Shown: positions 51,334-60,014 of the stretch, one piece after another
How the letters are laid out: each line of letters opens with the position of its first letter
How positions within the stretch are numbered: the stretch's first letter is position 1
DNA from: Streptomyces polyasparticus
Lineage (GTDB): Bacteria > Actinomycetota > Actinomycetes > Streptomycetales > Streptomycetaceae
Assembly (NCBI RefSeq): GCF_014493765.1
Contig: NZ_JACTVJ010000012.1
Coordinates: 62,001-126,000, forward strand
Direction of reading: 5' to 3'
Length of the DNA: 64,000 nucleotides
The notes under the pieces: generated by a model
Told to the model about the DNA's origin: nothing
What the model saw: the letters and a program-made list of their open reading frames with translations, nothing else
The model's database searches: none
Program-made: the position numbers and the translations under genes

Positions 51334-51989
51334 GACCCGATGGTCCCATCGCCACGGGACGCCGGCATGGGTGCGCAATCGTATGCCGTCCGGTACGCGC
51401 CCTGGACGACGGACGGACGTTGCGGGTCGACCGGATCGATCTCCCGCTCGTCGAAGAGGCTCTCCAGGGCCTCGAGGCCGTGGTCGCGGCGGTGGTCCTT
51501 CTCCGCCTCGGTGATCGGCAGCAGCCACAGGATGCGGGCGTGGGACGTCTCGCCCCAGGCGCAGACCTCGAAGTCGGGGCCGTAGGGGTACGGCAGGCTG
51601 ATCAGGTAGTGGTCGCACGGGGAGTCGTCGAGCCACGGCCTGCCGATGGGGACGGTGTGTCCGACGTCCAGCCGCTGGCGGTCCGGGCCGCAGTGGTAGA
51701 ACGCGTTCACGGTGAGGCTTTCCCGGTTCAGCCAGTCGTCCCGTGGGGCCGCGAGGAAGAACTCCGTCCCGTGCCCGTCCTCCTGGGTCGCCGCCCAGCA
51801 GCCGGACGTCACATACACCCACCACTCGCCCGGCCTGGCGGGGTGGATACGGAAGATCCGGAACCCGGGCACCCGCTCCTCGATGGGCCCTTCGACGCCC
51901 GGCAACTCGTCGATGACCTGCCCGGGAAAGTGCCGTTGCAGGTGCGCGCGCAGGGCCGCCCGGGCGGCGAGCAGGGAAACGGAAGACAC
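51330..51989 (-). CDS. SUFU (suppressor of fused) domain protein
   Basis: A 219-residue SUFU-like protein: FRIFRIHPARPGEWWVYVTSGCWA, PRDDWLNRESLTVNAFYHC, LDVGHTVPIGRPWLDDSPCDHYLISLPYPYG and the final WLLPITEAEKDHRR (several quoted in part) are the typical blocks. Bacterial SUFU proteins are predicted immunity proteins of polymorphic toxins. Starts at a GTG (51989) and is coupled to the Imm5-like gene by ATGA. Confidence 0.82.
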   Translation of the reverse strand: MSSVSLLAARAALRAHLQRHFPGQVIDELPGVEGPIEERVPGFRIFRIHPARPGEWWVYVTSGCWAATQEDGHGTEFFLAAPRDDWLNRESLTVNAFYHCGPDRQRLDVGHTVPIGRPWLDDSPCDHYLISLPYPYGPDFEVCAWGETSHARILWLLPITEAEKDHRRDHGLEALESLFDEREIDPVDPQRPSVVQGAYRTAYDCAPMPASRGDGTIGS

Positions 51990-52109
51990 GTTCCCATCAT
52001 CGCAGCCGCGCCGGCGGCCGCCCCCGACGGGCCTCCGCGCACGGAGCGGAGCCCCGGCTCCGAGGATCGCGGCCGAGGCCTGCCACAGCCCTCCGCGCGC
52101 TCCGACCGC

Positions 52110-52634
52110 CTACGCGAGCGGCCGGCGCAGCCACGAGTCGAGTGCCGCGTAGTCGTCGTCGGTGAGTCCGATGCGGGCATCGACGCGGTGGAGCAGGGCG
52201 TGGGGACCGTGGTGATCGGCCGCCCAGGACCGATCCGCGTCCGTGATCTCGTCATCGACCCAGGCGAAGGGGCGCCCCGCGGCCCGTGCGACGAGGGTGC
52301 GGGTCTTCCAGTGCAGCCCCGCCCGGAGGTCCCGCTCGTCGCTCTCGGAGGGCTCCGGCCAGGAAACGACCTCGAGCGGAGGCAGTCCGAGCAGCGGGGC
52401 GATGCACTCGTTGGCCTCGTCCATCCAGGTCGTGGCCCACACCAACTCACAGGGCAGCGCGGCCAGTTTGCTGCCGTGTCGCGGGTCGACCCTGGTCAGA
52501 AGCGGGTTCGTGGCGACTCCGCGCAGGCCGGGGCCGAGCTCATGGACCGGGTAGTGCTCTGGAGGCGCCCCGAACGGGATCAGCGGACCGTCGACGTCGA
52601 GGAACAGCAGCGGAGGCAGAGAGGAGCGGATCAC
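52110..52634 (-). CDS. HAD-like hydrolase domain protein
   Basis: A 174-residue protein starting with LLFLDVDGPLIPFG, the HAD motif I with the nucleophile Asp and second Asp. ELVWATTWMDEAN fits motif II (Thr) and FAWVDDEITDADRSWA motif IV (Asp-Asp). Family members are phosphatases or related enzymes; the substrate is unknown. Starts at a GTG (52634). It lies 58 bp downstream of the methyltransferase gene on the same strand. Confidence 0.75.
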   Translation of the reverse strand: MIRSSLPPLLFLDVDGPLIPFGAPPEHYPVHELGPGLRGVATNPLLTRVDPRHGSKLAALPCELVWATTWMDEANECIAPLLGLPPLEVVSWPEPSESDERDLRAGLHWKTRTLVARAAGRPFAWVDDEITDADRSWAADHHGPHALLHRVDARIGLTDDDYAALDSWLRRPLA

Positions 52635-52692
52635 AGCCGCACAGGCTAGCGAGCGGCGCGCCGCGCCGGCGGTGCGCAGGAACGGCCGTACG

Positions 52693-53421
52693 TCACATCG
52701 GACGGTGGGCCACGAAGATGAATTCCCTGCCCGGGCGGTCCGCGGCGTCGCGGACCGAGTCGAGTGTGTAGTCGTGGGCAAACAGGTCGGCTTCGATTTC
52801 GGAGCGTTCGCGGAAGCGCAGGGTCGAGTCCGAGGTCAGAGTCTGACCGTCCGCGGCAAAGACGTAGGTCCAGCGGAAGGTGACCAACGGCAGGCTCACG
52901 TCGAGGAGTTCGACCCAGCTTTCGACCTCGCCCGCGCCGGGGATGTCGGTCAGGCGGTACGAGGCTTCGCGGGTCCACTCCTCCCAGGCACGCCGGGCCG
53001 GATCGCGGGTCTCGAAGACGAGGTGTCCGCCCGGCCGGAGCGTCGCATGGGCGCTGCGCAGGGTCTGCCGCCATGCCTCCGGGGCGACGATCTGCTGGGC
53101 GACGTTCGCCGTCATCGTCGCAAGGTCCGCCTGGAGCGGCGGCGCGGCGCCGGCATCGCCGTGGATCCAGCGCACCCTCTCGCCGCCCGGCTTGGACCGG
53201 GCCACGTCGAGCGAAGCCAGGGCAGGGTCGACGCCGGTGACCTCGATGCCCCGGGACGCCAGGAGGAGGGCGAACACCCCTGTCCCGCAACCGATGTCCA
53301 GCACCTGGCGCGCCCCGAACTCCGTCGCCATGCGGAGATACGTATCGAGATCGGGGCGGTCGCCGTCGAGCACGTCGTAGATCGCGGCGAGCCGCGGGTG
53401 TCCGAAGCATTCGTCAGCCAT
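52693..53421 (-). CDS. SAM-dependent class I methyltransferase
   Basis: A 242-residue enzyme: VLDIGCGTGVFALLLASRG (motif I), VTGVDPALASLDVAR (motif II acidic end), TANVAQQIV (motif IV position) and LRPGGHLVFETRDP. The C-terminal beta-rich part (WVELLDVSLPLVTFRWTYVF) suggests a UbiE-like small-molecule methyltransferase. Starts at ATG 53421 and diverges from the exported glycosidase. Confidence 0.85.
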   Translation of the reverse strand: MADECFGHPRLAAIYDVLDGDRPDLDTYLRMATEFGARQVLDIGCGTGVFALLLASRGIEVTGVDPALASLDVARSKPGGERVRWIHGDAGAAPPLQADLATMTANVAQQIVAPEAWRQTLRSAHATLRPGGHLVFETRDPARRAWEEWTREASYRLTDIPGAGEVESWVELLDVSLPLVTFRWTYVFAADGQTLTSDSTLRFRERSEIEADLFAHDYTLDSVRDAADRPGREFIFVAHRPM

Positions 53422-53605
53422 GCGCCCGACCGTACGCAGGCCTCCGCCGGCTCGGCGACTCGGTTTCGGGCCCCGAGGGCGGGGAGCGGCCGCGCAGGAC
53501 AGGAGCCAGGTGATGCAAAAACCGCACTACACTCTGCAAGTTGACGGCTTAGCAGTGACATTTTGCGACCGAAGCTCTTGTCGCGCGGTCACGTCGGCCC
53601 TACTG

Positions 53606-53635
53606 TCACCTCACCTCACCTCACCTCACCTCACC
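53606..53635. repeat. TCACC pentanucleotide repeat (six units)
   Basis: Six perfect tandem TCACC units at 53606-53635, 30 bp before the ATG of the exported glycosidase, where a ribosome site would be expected. The unit resembles the anti-Shine-Dalgarno sequence rather than a Shine-Dalgarno, so it does not aid initiation directly. Such microsatellites can change length by slippage. Confidence 0.8.
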
Positions 53636-53665
53636 CCGGCCGCCGCAGAGAATCGAGTCGCTCCG

Positions 53666-55756
53666 ATGCCGCTGATCCGTCGGACCATCCGTCGCGCCCG
53701 CACCGAGAGACCGGCGCCGCCCCCGGCAGCGGCCCAAGTCCCGTGCGTCACAAGGACGGTGAGCGTTCTCGTCGTCCTCGGCCTCGCCACCGCGGGGCTC
53801 ACGAGCGCCTCCACAGCGTCGGCGGGGTCCTCCCCCACCGGGCCGACTCCCGTGACCCGTGCGGGACTTGCCCCCGCGCTCACGGAAGGCCGCGGTGCGT
53901 CCGTACGGTTCCTGGAGCAGGAGGCCGAGAACGCCGTCACGGACGGGGAGCGGATCGGTCCGGACCGGACCCCCTACACGCTGCCCGCGGAGGCCTCGGG
54001 CCGCAGCGCCGTACGGCTCGAGCGCGGTGAGTACGTCGAGTTCACCCTGCCGAAGGCGGCGAACGCGATCACGGTCCGCTACAGCATTCCCGACGCCCCC
54101 GGCGGTGGTGGCATCAAGGCACCGCTCGACATCACGGTCGACGGCAAGCAGCGCCGCACCATAACCCTGACCTCGGAGTACTCCTGGCTGTACAACCAGT
54201 ACCCGTTCTCCAACGACCCCGCGGCCGATCTCCTCCACCCCGACTGGTGGATCACCGAGTGCTCCTGCGTGCCGAGCGCCACCACCCCCGCGCCGGAGAT
54301 CAAGAAGCCCTTCCGGCCCATGCACTTCTACGACGAGCAGCGGATGCGTCTGCCGAAGACCTACCAGGCCGGTGACAAGGTCCGCCTCACGGTCCCGGCC
54401 GACAGCAAGGCCGACTGGACGGTGATCGACCTGCTCGACTCGGAGCTGGTCGGCGCCCCGCATGTGCGGCTCAAGGCCGTCAACGTCCTGGCGCACGGCG
54501 CCGACCCCACCGGGCGCCGTGACTCGGCCCCGGCCATGGACCGGGCGATAGCCCAGGCCAGGCGCCTGGACCTGCCGGTGTACGTGCCGCCGGGGACATA
54601 CCAGGTGAACCGGCACATCATCGTGGACGACGTGACGATCGAGGGCGCCGGCAACTGGTGGACCGTCTTCAAGGGCAAGCAGGTCGCACTCGACGAGCCC
54701 GCGCCCGACGGCTCCCGCCACACCGGCGTCGGCTTCTACGGGCGCGACGCAGCCGACGGGGGCAGCCGCAATGTGCACCTGTCCGGGTTCGCCATCGAGG
54801 GCGACGTACGGGAGCGGATCGACACCGACCAGGTCAACGGCGTCGGCGGCGCGCTGAGCGACTCCAGCATCACGGGCCTGCACATCCGGCACACCAAGGT
54901 CGGCCTGTGGTTCGACGGTCCCATGGACAACCTCCGCGTACGCGACAGCATCGTCGTCGACCAGATCGCGGACGCCCTCAACTTCCATACCGGCGTGACC
55001 GATTCCAGCGTCACGCACACCTTCGTGCGCAACACCGGTGACGACGGCCTGGCGATGTGGTCGGAGAAGTCGGCGAACGCGCGCAACACCTTCGCCCACA
55101 ACACGGTGCAGTCCCCCGTACTGGCCAACGGCATCGCGATCTACGGCGGCACCGACACCACCGTGTCCCACAACCTCGTCGCCGACCCGGTCCGCGAGGG
55201 CAGCGCGCTGCACGCCGGATCCCGCTTCGGTGCCGAACCCTTCGCCGGGAAGCTGGAGTTCAGGAACAACACGACCGCGCGCGCCGGAACGTACGAACTC
55301 AACTGGAAGATCGGACTCGGCGCGATCTGGCTGTACGCGCTCGACCGCGACGTGGACGCGGACATCCGCGTCACCGGCGACCACTACCTCGACTCCACGT
55401 ACAACGCGATCATGATGGTGAGCGAGTGGAGCGTGAAGGACAAGTACGCGATCCCCGCCGCCCACTTCAAGGACATCCGGGTCGACGGCACCGGGACCTC
55501 GGTACTCAGTGCCCGGGTGAAGGGGTCGGCGACGTTCGAGAACGTGGACGCCCGCCATGTCGGCGCCGTCGGCGTCAACAACTGCGGCGCCTTCAACTTC
55601 CCCGCCACCGGCTCGGAGTTCTCGCTCACCGACCGCGGCGGCAATGACGGCGGTACGGCCACGGGGTCCTGGCTCGCGCCCTGGATGCTGCCCAACACGA
55701 TCACCTGCGACGACCGCCCGCCGGTGGTGACTCCGCCGCCGCCGGCGCCCTGGTGA
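53666..55756 (+). CDS. exported beta-helix glycosidase (GH87-like, alpha-1,3-glucanase/mycodextranase)
   Basis: A 696-residue secreted enzyme. A long Arg-rich n-region precedes the signal (TVSVLVVLGLATAGLTSASTASA). A carbohydrate-binding-like beta-sandwich spans about residues 75-260 (VRFLEQEAENAVTDGER, VRLERGEYVEFTLPK). A right-handed beta-helix follows, with VLAHGADPTGRRDSAPAMDRAIAQA and the probable catalytic Asp cluster in DQIADALNFHTG and RNTGDDGLAMWSE. This Asp pattern fits GH87, but it could be another pectin-lyase-fold hydrolase. The start ATG has no ribosome site, and a TCACC repeat lies just upstream. A strong hairpin follows the stop. Confidence 0.65.
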   Translation: MPLIRRTIRRARTERPAPPPAAAQVPCVTRTVSVLVVLGLATAGLTSASTASAGSSPTGPTPVTRAGLAPALTEGRGASVRFLEQEAENAVTDGERIGPDRTPYTLPAEASGRSAVRLERGEYVEFTLPKAANAITVRYSIPDAPGGGGIKAPLDITVDGKQRRTITLTSEYSWLYNQYPFSNDPAADLLHPDWWITECSCVPSATTPAPEIKKPFRPMHFYDEQRMRLPKTYQAGDKVRLTVPADSKADWTVIDLLDSELVGAPHVRLKAVNVLAHGADPTGRRDSAPAMDRAIAQARRLDLPVYVPPGTYQVNRHIIVDDVTIEGAGNWWTVFKGKQVALDEPAPDGSRHTGVGFYGRDAADGGSRNVHLSGFAIEGDVRERIDTDQVNGVGGALSDSSITGLHIRHTKVGLWFDGPMDNLRVRDSIVVDQIADALNFHTGVTDSSVTHTFVRNTGDDGLAMWSEKSANARNTFAHNTVQSPVLANGIAIYGGTDTTVSHNLVADPVREGSALHAGSRFGAEPFAGKLEFRNNTTARAGTYELNWKIGLGAIWLYALDRDVDADIRVTGDHYLDSTYNAIMMVSEWSVKDKYAIPAAHFKDIRVDGTGTSVLSARVKGSATFENVDARHVGAVGVNNCGAFNFPATGSEFSLTDRGGNDGGTATGSWLAPWMLPNTITCDDRPPVVTPPPPAPW

Positions 55757-55767
55757 TCCCGCCACTC

Positions 55768-55801
55768 CCCCGTGAGCCCTCATCTCCGTGAGGGCTCACG
55801 G
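55768..55801 (+). terminator. strong terminator hairpin
   Basis: Perfect 14-bp inverted repeat CCCGTGAGCCCTCA/TGAGGGCTCACGGG with a 6-nt loop, 12 bp after the glycosidase stop. A very stable hairpin and the clearest terminator of the window. Confidence 0.85.
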
Positions 55802-55902
55802 GAGTTGACGGTTGTGTGCCGCCTGTAACCAGATGCGCCGTCACTCGTTTGGCGGAGAGAAGGAACTCTCCCCTGACGAGCCTCGGAAGGCGTCACAGCC
55901 CC

Positions 55903-57870
55903 GTGTTCACCCTCCCCCGCCGCACCCGCCCCGTCGACCACGCGGAAGCCCACCTGGTCGATCAGTACACCCGTCTGGTGAGCCTCGCCTACCTGGTGCT
56001 GCCCGCCTCCCTGTCCCGGCACCGCCGCGTGCTGCTGGCCCACGGGATAGCGCAGCGGGCCCTGCCGCGCACCGGCAGGATCCGCGGCACGCGCCACCAC
56101 GAGCGCGTGCCTCAGCAGCGCGGCGACACGGGCGGCGGGCAGTCCGTCGGCGACCAGCTGCGCGAGCGTGTGCTGCGCGCCGCGCTCGACTGCGAGCGCC
56201 GTCCCCGCGGCTGGCCGAAGCGCCTGCCTCCGCCGCGCACGGTGCTGACCTGGCTGCCGGTCGTATGGGGCCTGAGGCTGTTTCCGCGGGCGGGCGGCGC
56301 GGAGGAACTCGCGCTCGGCGCCAAGCTGGCGCACGTCCCCGCCGCCACCAGGGCCGCCTTCGTGCTGCGGCACCTGGAAGGCCTGGCCGACAGCAAGGCG
56401 GGCGCGCTCCTCGCCGCCGCGGGCGTAGCGGATCCGCGCCGTGCCCTGCGCGCATCCCACCGCCTCGACGCCACCGCGGGCGCCTCGGCCGAAACGCTCC
56501 TGCGCTCACAGGAGTTCGACGCGTGCTCGGTGCAGACCCGCCCCACCGATCTGCTGCGGCGCCGGCGGCGCTTTGGGCTCCTGTGGGCCGTCACGGCCGT
56601 CGTGGCCGTACTGGTCGTGCTGGCCACCGCACTCGGCGGCGACGACACCGAGCCGTCCGCTGCCGCCCTGCCCACCGGAGCGGCGGGCCCCGACCAGCTC
56701 GTCCGTGTGGGCGGCGACGTCTGGGCGGACACCTCGCGCGTCGATTTCACGGCCTGGCCTCCCCGTGGCGACCGGACCCGTGACGAGGAGCTCCTCACCC
56801 GCGCCCTCGCCACCTGGGCCGCGCCGCCGCAGGGCACCCGTATCGCCAAGAGCCCCGGCACCACGGCCCAAGCACCCACCGGTGCACCGCAGTTGCTGTA
56901 CGCCGGAGAAGTCGACGGACAGACCGTGGCGGTGTTCCACGAGGGACAGCGCCTGGTGCGCTACAGCGAGCGGGACGGCGAGGCCGCCACGCTCGACTTC
57001 GCCCGCGCCGACGACTCCGATGTCACCACCGCGGCAGCCGTCGCGCTGACCCGCGGCGGCAACGGCACCCGCTATCTGCTGGCCCCCTGGATCGCCGAGG
57101 CGGAGCGCCGCGACCTGCTGCGCCCGGACACCCCAGCCCGTGCGCTGGAGTTCGGCAAGGACGGCATCACCGAGCCCGCCGCCGTCCCCTCCCCTGGAGG
57201 CTCCTGCGACGCCTGGCCGGTGCTCCAACTGCGCTCCTCCGACCGCATCGTCGAGAAGCACGCCTTCCTGGTCACCGATCTCGGCGGACTCACGCCCGCC
57301 CACCTCAGCTACACGCCGCTGCCCGGCCAGGGCGCCCCGGCCCGCCAGCCTCGTGAGGCCACCAGTACGAACGCCCTGACCAGCTGGGCCACCACCGCGT
57401 GCCGCCTCGACGAGTTCCGCGACGACGGCGTACGCGCCGTGAACGTATGGGACTTCGCCGAACAGGACCTGCCGGAGCGCGGCGGCCAGGCGGTGTGGTC
57501 CTGCGCCCGGGCCACCACGTGGCGCGGCCCCGGCCAGGTGCTGCTCCAGTTCAAGGCACGCTCCGCCGGTCCCGCGCCCGTGGTCGGCCGGGCCGCGCCG
57601 ACGGCGGCGTGCAGCCGGTTCGGGCAGCACGTCCTGGCCACCGCGCAGTGGGTCGCGCCCTCCGGGGCGCGCTATCTGCTCGCCGCGGGCAGCAGGCAGG
57701 TCACGTCCCTCAAGGTCTCGGGCGCCGTCGACGCCACCGTCCAGGGCCGCACGCTCGCGCGGCGGATCGACTCCGCAGAGGTCCGGCCGAAGGTCCGCGC
57801 ACGGCTCGCGAACGGCTCCACGCTCAAGCCCGTGGCCGGGACCGGCAACATCGAGCGGGCGGACGGATAG
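55903..57870 (+). CDS. large membrane protein of unknown function with sigma-like N-terminus
   Basis: A protein of about 655 residues. The N-terminal 215 residues (VDQYTRLVSLAYLVLP, TRAAFVLRHLEGLADSKAGALLAAAGVADPRRAL) resemble degenerate sigma-70 region 2/4 helices. One transmembrane helix follows (LLWAVTAVVAVLVVLATAL), then about 390 residues outside, Ala/Arg-rich with several Cys (CDAW, TACRL, WSCARA). This layout (cytoplasmic regulatory part, one helix, exported part) suggests a surface sensor; no function is known. The start is uncertain: the GTG 55903 is used, and an ORF starting at 55816 exists. Confidence 0.6.
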   Translation: MFTLPRRTRPVDHAEAHLVDQYTRLVSLAYLVLPASLSRHRRVLLAHGIAQRALPRTGRIRGTRHHERVPQQRGDTGGGQSVGDQLRERVLRAALDCERRPRGWPKRLPPPRTVLTWLPVVWGLRLFPRAGGAEELALGAKLAHVPAATRAAFVLRHLEGLADSKAGALLAAAGVADPRRALRASHRLDATAGASAETLLRSQEFDACSVQTRPTDLLRRRRRFGLLWAVTAVVAVLVVLATALGGDDTEPSAAALPTGAAGPDQLVRVGGDVWADTSRVDFTAWPPRGDRTRDEELLTRALATWAAPPQGTRIAKSPGTTAQAPTGAPQLLYAGEVDGQTVAVFHEGQRLVRYSERDGEAATLDFARADDSDVTTAAAVALTRGGNGTRYLLAPWIAEAERRDLLRPDTPARALEFGKDGITEPAAVPSPGGSCDAWPVLQLRSSDRIVEKHAFLVTDLGGLTPAHLSYTPLPGQGAPARQPREATSTNALTSWATTACRLDEFRDDGVRAVNVWDFAEQDLPERGGQAVWSCARATTWRGPGQVLLQFKARSAGPAPVVGRAAPTAACSRFGQHVLATAQWVAPSGARYLLAAGSRQVTSLKVSGAVDATVQGRTLARRIDSAEVRPKVRARLANGSTLKPVAGTGNIERADG

Positions 57871-57881
57871 GTGGTGCACGT

Positions 57882-57979
57882 CGTGCGGCGCCGGATACGG
57901 GTACGCCGTGCGCCGCCGGATACGGGTACGCCGTGCGGCGCCGGATAGGGGTACGCAACCCGCTGATTGCGTACCCCTA
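57882..57979. repeat. three 25-bp tandem repeats ending in a perfect hairpin
   Basis: Three 25-bp units at 57882-57906, 57907-57931 and 57932-57956, nearly identical. The last unit continues into TAGGGGTACGCAA (57946-57958), which pairs perfectly with TTGCGTACCCCTA (57967-57979) across an 8-nt loop, a 13-bp stem. It sits between two same-strand genes: it may terminate the upstream gene and may have expanded by slippage. Confidence 0.85.
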
Positions 57980-58051
57980 CTAAATACGGACCCGGATTGC
58001 CGCGGCCCGCAGGGGACTTCGAGGGTGGGGGCCACTCGGAGAGGAGTCCCC

Positions 58052-59959
58052 ATGAGCATGACAGGAACGTTCCGGCGAAGAGCGGCTGCCGTCGCCACCG
58101 TGGCACTGGCAGCCGGCCTTCTCACCACCCAGGCACCGGCCCAGGCCGCCGCGCCTGCGGCGGGGAAGCTGCGCGACCTCGGCACGGCAGAGGTGGTGCC
58201 CGACCGCTACTTCGTGGTCCTCAAGGACAGCGCCGCGCGCCAGTCGGGCGGCGTGCCCGCCCAGGCGCAAGGACTGGCGAAGAAGTACGACGGCAAGGTC
58301 AAGTACACATACACCAGCGCCCTCAAGGGCTTCTCGGTCACCATGAACGAGCGGCGTGCCGAGCGGCTCGCCGCCGACCCGGACGTGGCATACGTCGAGC
58401 CGGTGGGGTACGCGCACGCCGTGGGGGAACAGCCCAGCCCGCCGTCCTGGGGCCTGGACCGCGTCGACCAGCCCGATCTGCCGCTGAACCAGAAGTACGG
58501 CTACCCGGACCAGGCCGGTGAGGGGGTCATCGCGTACGTCCTGGACAGCGGCACCCGCCTCAGCCACCAGGACTTCAGCGGACGCATCACCTCGGGACCC
58601 GACTTCATCGACAACGACTCCAACGCCTCCGACTGCAACGGGCACGGCACCCATGTCGCGGGCACGGTCGCGGGCACCAAGTACGGCGTGGCGAAGAAGG
58701 CGAAGGTCGTGCCCGTGCGGGTCCTCGACTGCCAGGGCAGCGGCGCCTGGGACGTCATCGTCAAGGGCATCGACTGGGTGACGCAGAACGGCACCAAGCC
58801 CGCCGTGGTCAACATGAGCCTGGGCGGCGAAGGCACCCAGTCCACGGCGGAGAACGCGGTGAAGAACTCCATCGCGGCCGGCTTCCCGTACGCCATCGCT
58901 GCAGGCAACAACGGGCGCGACGCCTGCGGATTCAGCCCCGCCCGCACCCCCGAGGCCATCACCGTCGGCAACAGCAACGACCAGGACGCCCGCTGGACGG
59001 GCAGCCCCGCACCGAGCAACTACGGCTCCTGCCTGGACATCTGGGCACCGGGCAGGAACATCACCTCGGCCGCGAACTCGGGTGACACCGGATCCACCAC
59101 CATGACCGGCACCTCTATGGCATCCCCGCATGTCGCGGGCGCCGCGGCCCTGTACCTAGGCGCCAACCCGGACGCCACACCGCGGCAGGTGCGTGACGCG
59201 CTCGTGAACAACGCCGGCAACAAGATCACCAACCCGGGTACGGGGTCGCCCACCGGGCTGCTGTACACCGGATTCATCGGCGGCGGCGAACCGCCCGTCG
59301 AGGACGACTTCTCCCTCGCCGCCGAGCCGACGGCCGGCGCCGTCGACCCGGGCCAGTCCGCCACCACCACCCTGTCCACCGAGGTGACCAAGGGCGCGGC
59401 GCAGAGCATCGACCTGTCCGCCGCCGGGCTGCCCTCGGGAGCCACGGCCACGTTCGAACCCGCCACGGTCACCGCGGGCGACTCCGCCGCGCTGACCATC
59501 GCCACCACCGCGAGTACCCCGGCGGGCAGCTACCCGGTGACGGTCAAGGGCACCGGCACACAGGCCGAGCACTCCGTGACGTACACCCTCACCGTCAACG
59601 GTGACGACCCGGGCCCGGGCCGCACGTTCTCCGTGAGCGACTTCCGGATGATCCCGGACGCGGGCACGGTCACCTCGTCGCTGACCTCCAGCGCGAGCGG
59701 CAACGCGCTCAACCCGGTCTCCGTGACCGTGGACATCTCGCACCCGTGCGCCGAGGACGTGGCCCTGACGCTGGTGGCGCCCAACGGCAACGAGTACCGG
59801 ATCAAGCAGGCTTCGTACGGCAGTTGCACCTGGTACTCCGGCGGCACGTACACCGTCTCCGGGGTGTCCTCGGCGGCGGCCGGCACCTGGCAGCTCAAGG
59901 TCTCCGACGCCTACGCCCAGGACGTCGGCTGGCTGAACGGCTGGAGCATCACCCTGTGA
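58052..59959 (+). CDS. secreted S8 subtilisin-like protease with P domain
   Basis: A 635-residue secreted serine protease. Signal peptide (AAAVATVALAAGLLTTQAPAQA); I9-type propeptide (PDRYFVVLKD). The catalytic Asp165 is in AYVLDSGTRLSH, His198 in NGHGTHVAGT and Ser355 in GTSMASPHVAGA, so it should be active. The C-terminus has an Ig-like spacer (DFSLAAEPTAGAVDPGQSATT) and a proprotein-convertase P domain (VTVDISHPCAEDVALTLVAPNG, WLNGWSITL). GAGAGGAG is 6 nt before the ATG 58052. A hairpin with 13-bp arms lies just upstream. Confidence 0.93.
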   Translation: MSMTGTFRRRAAAVATVALAAGLLTTQAPAQAAAPAAGKLRDLGTAEVVPDRYFVVLKDSAARQSGGVPAQAQGLAKKYDGKVKYTYTSALKGFSVTMNERRAERLAADPDVAYVEPVGYAHAVGEQPSPPSWGLDRVDQPDLPLNQKYGYPDQAGEGVIAYVLDSGTRLSHQDFSGRITSGPDFIDNDSNASDCNGHGTHVAGTVAGTKYGVAKKAKVVPVRVLDCQGSGAWDVIVKGIDWVTQNGTKPAVVNMSLGGEGTQSTAENAVKNSIAAGFPYAIAAGNNGRDACGFSPARTPEAITVGNSNDQDARWTGSPAPSNYGSCLDIWAPGRNITSAANSGDTGSTTMTGTSMASPHVAGAAALYLGANPDATPRQVRDALVNNAGNKITNPGTGSPTGLLYTGFIGGGEPPVEDDFSLAAEPTAGAVDPGQSATTTLSTEVTKGAAQSIDLSAAGLPSGATATFEPATVTAGDSAALTIATTASTPAGSYPVTVKGTGTQAEHSVTYTLTVNGDDPGPGRTFSVSDFRMIPDAGTVTSSLTSSASGNALNPVSVTVDISHPCAEDVALTLVAPNGNEYRIKQASYGSCTWYSGGTYTVSGVSSAAAGTWQLKVSDAYAQDVGWLNGWSITL

Positions 59960-59964
59960 GACGT

Positions 59965-59989
59965 CCCGCGTCCCGCATCTGAACGCGGG
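59965..59989. terminator. hairpin between convergent protease and LuxR genes
   Basis: CCCGCGT (59965-59971) pairs with ACGCGGG (59983-59989), with an 11-nt loop, just after the protease stop. It fits a terminator for either gene. Confidence 0.5.
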
Positions 59990-60014
59990 CCCTCCCCGCG
60001 GGAGCCCTCCGCCC

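Noticed and set aside
53621-55783. 720-residue leftward open frame opposite the exported glycosidase
   Set aside because: Pure antisense composition (Val/Gly/Arg-rich), while the opposite strand shows a signal peptide and beta-helix domain.
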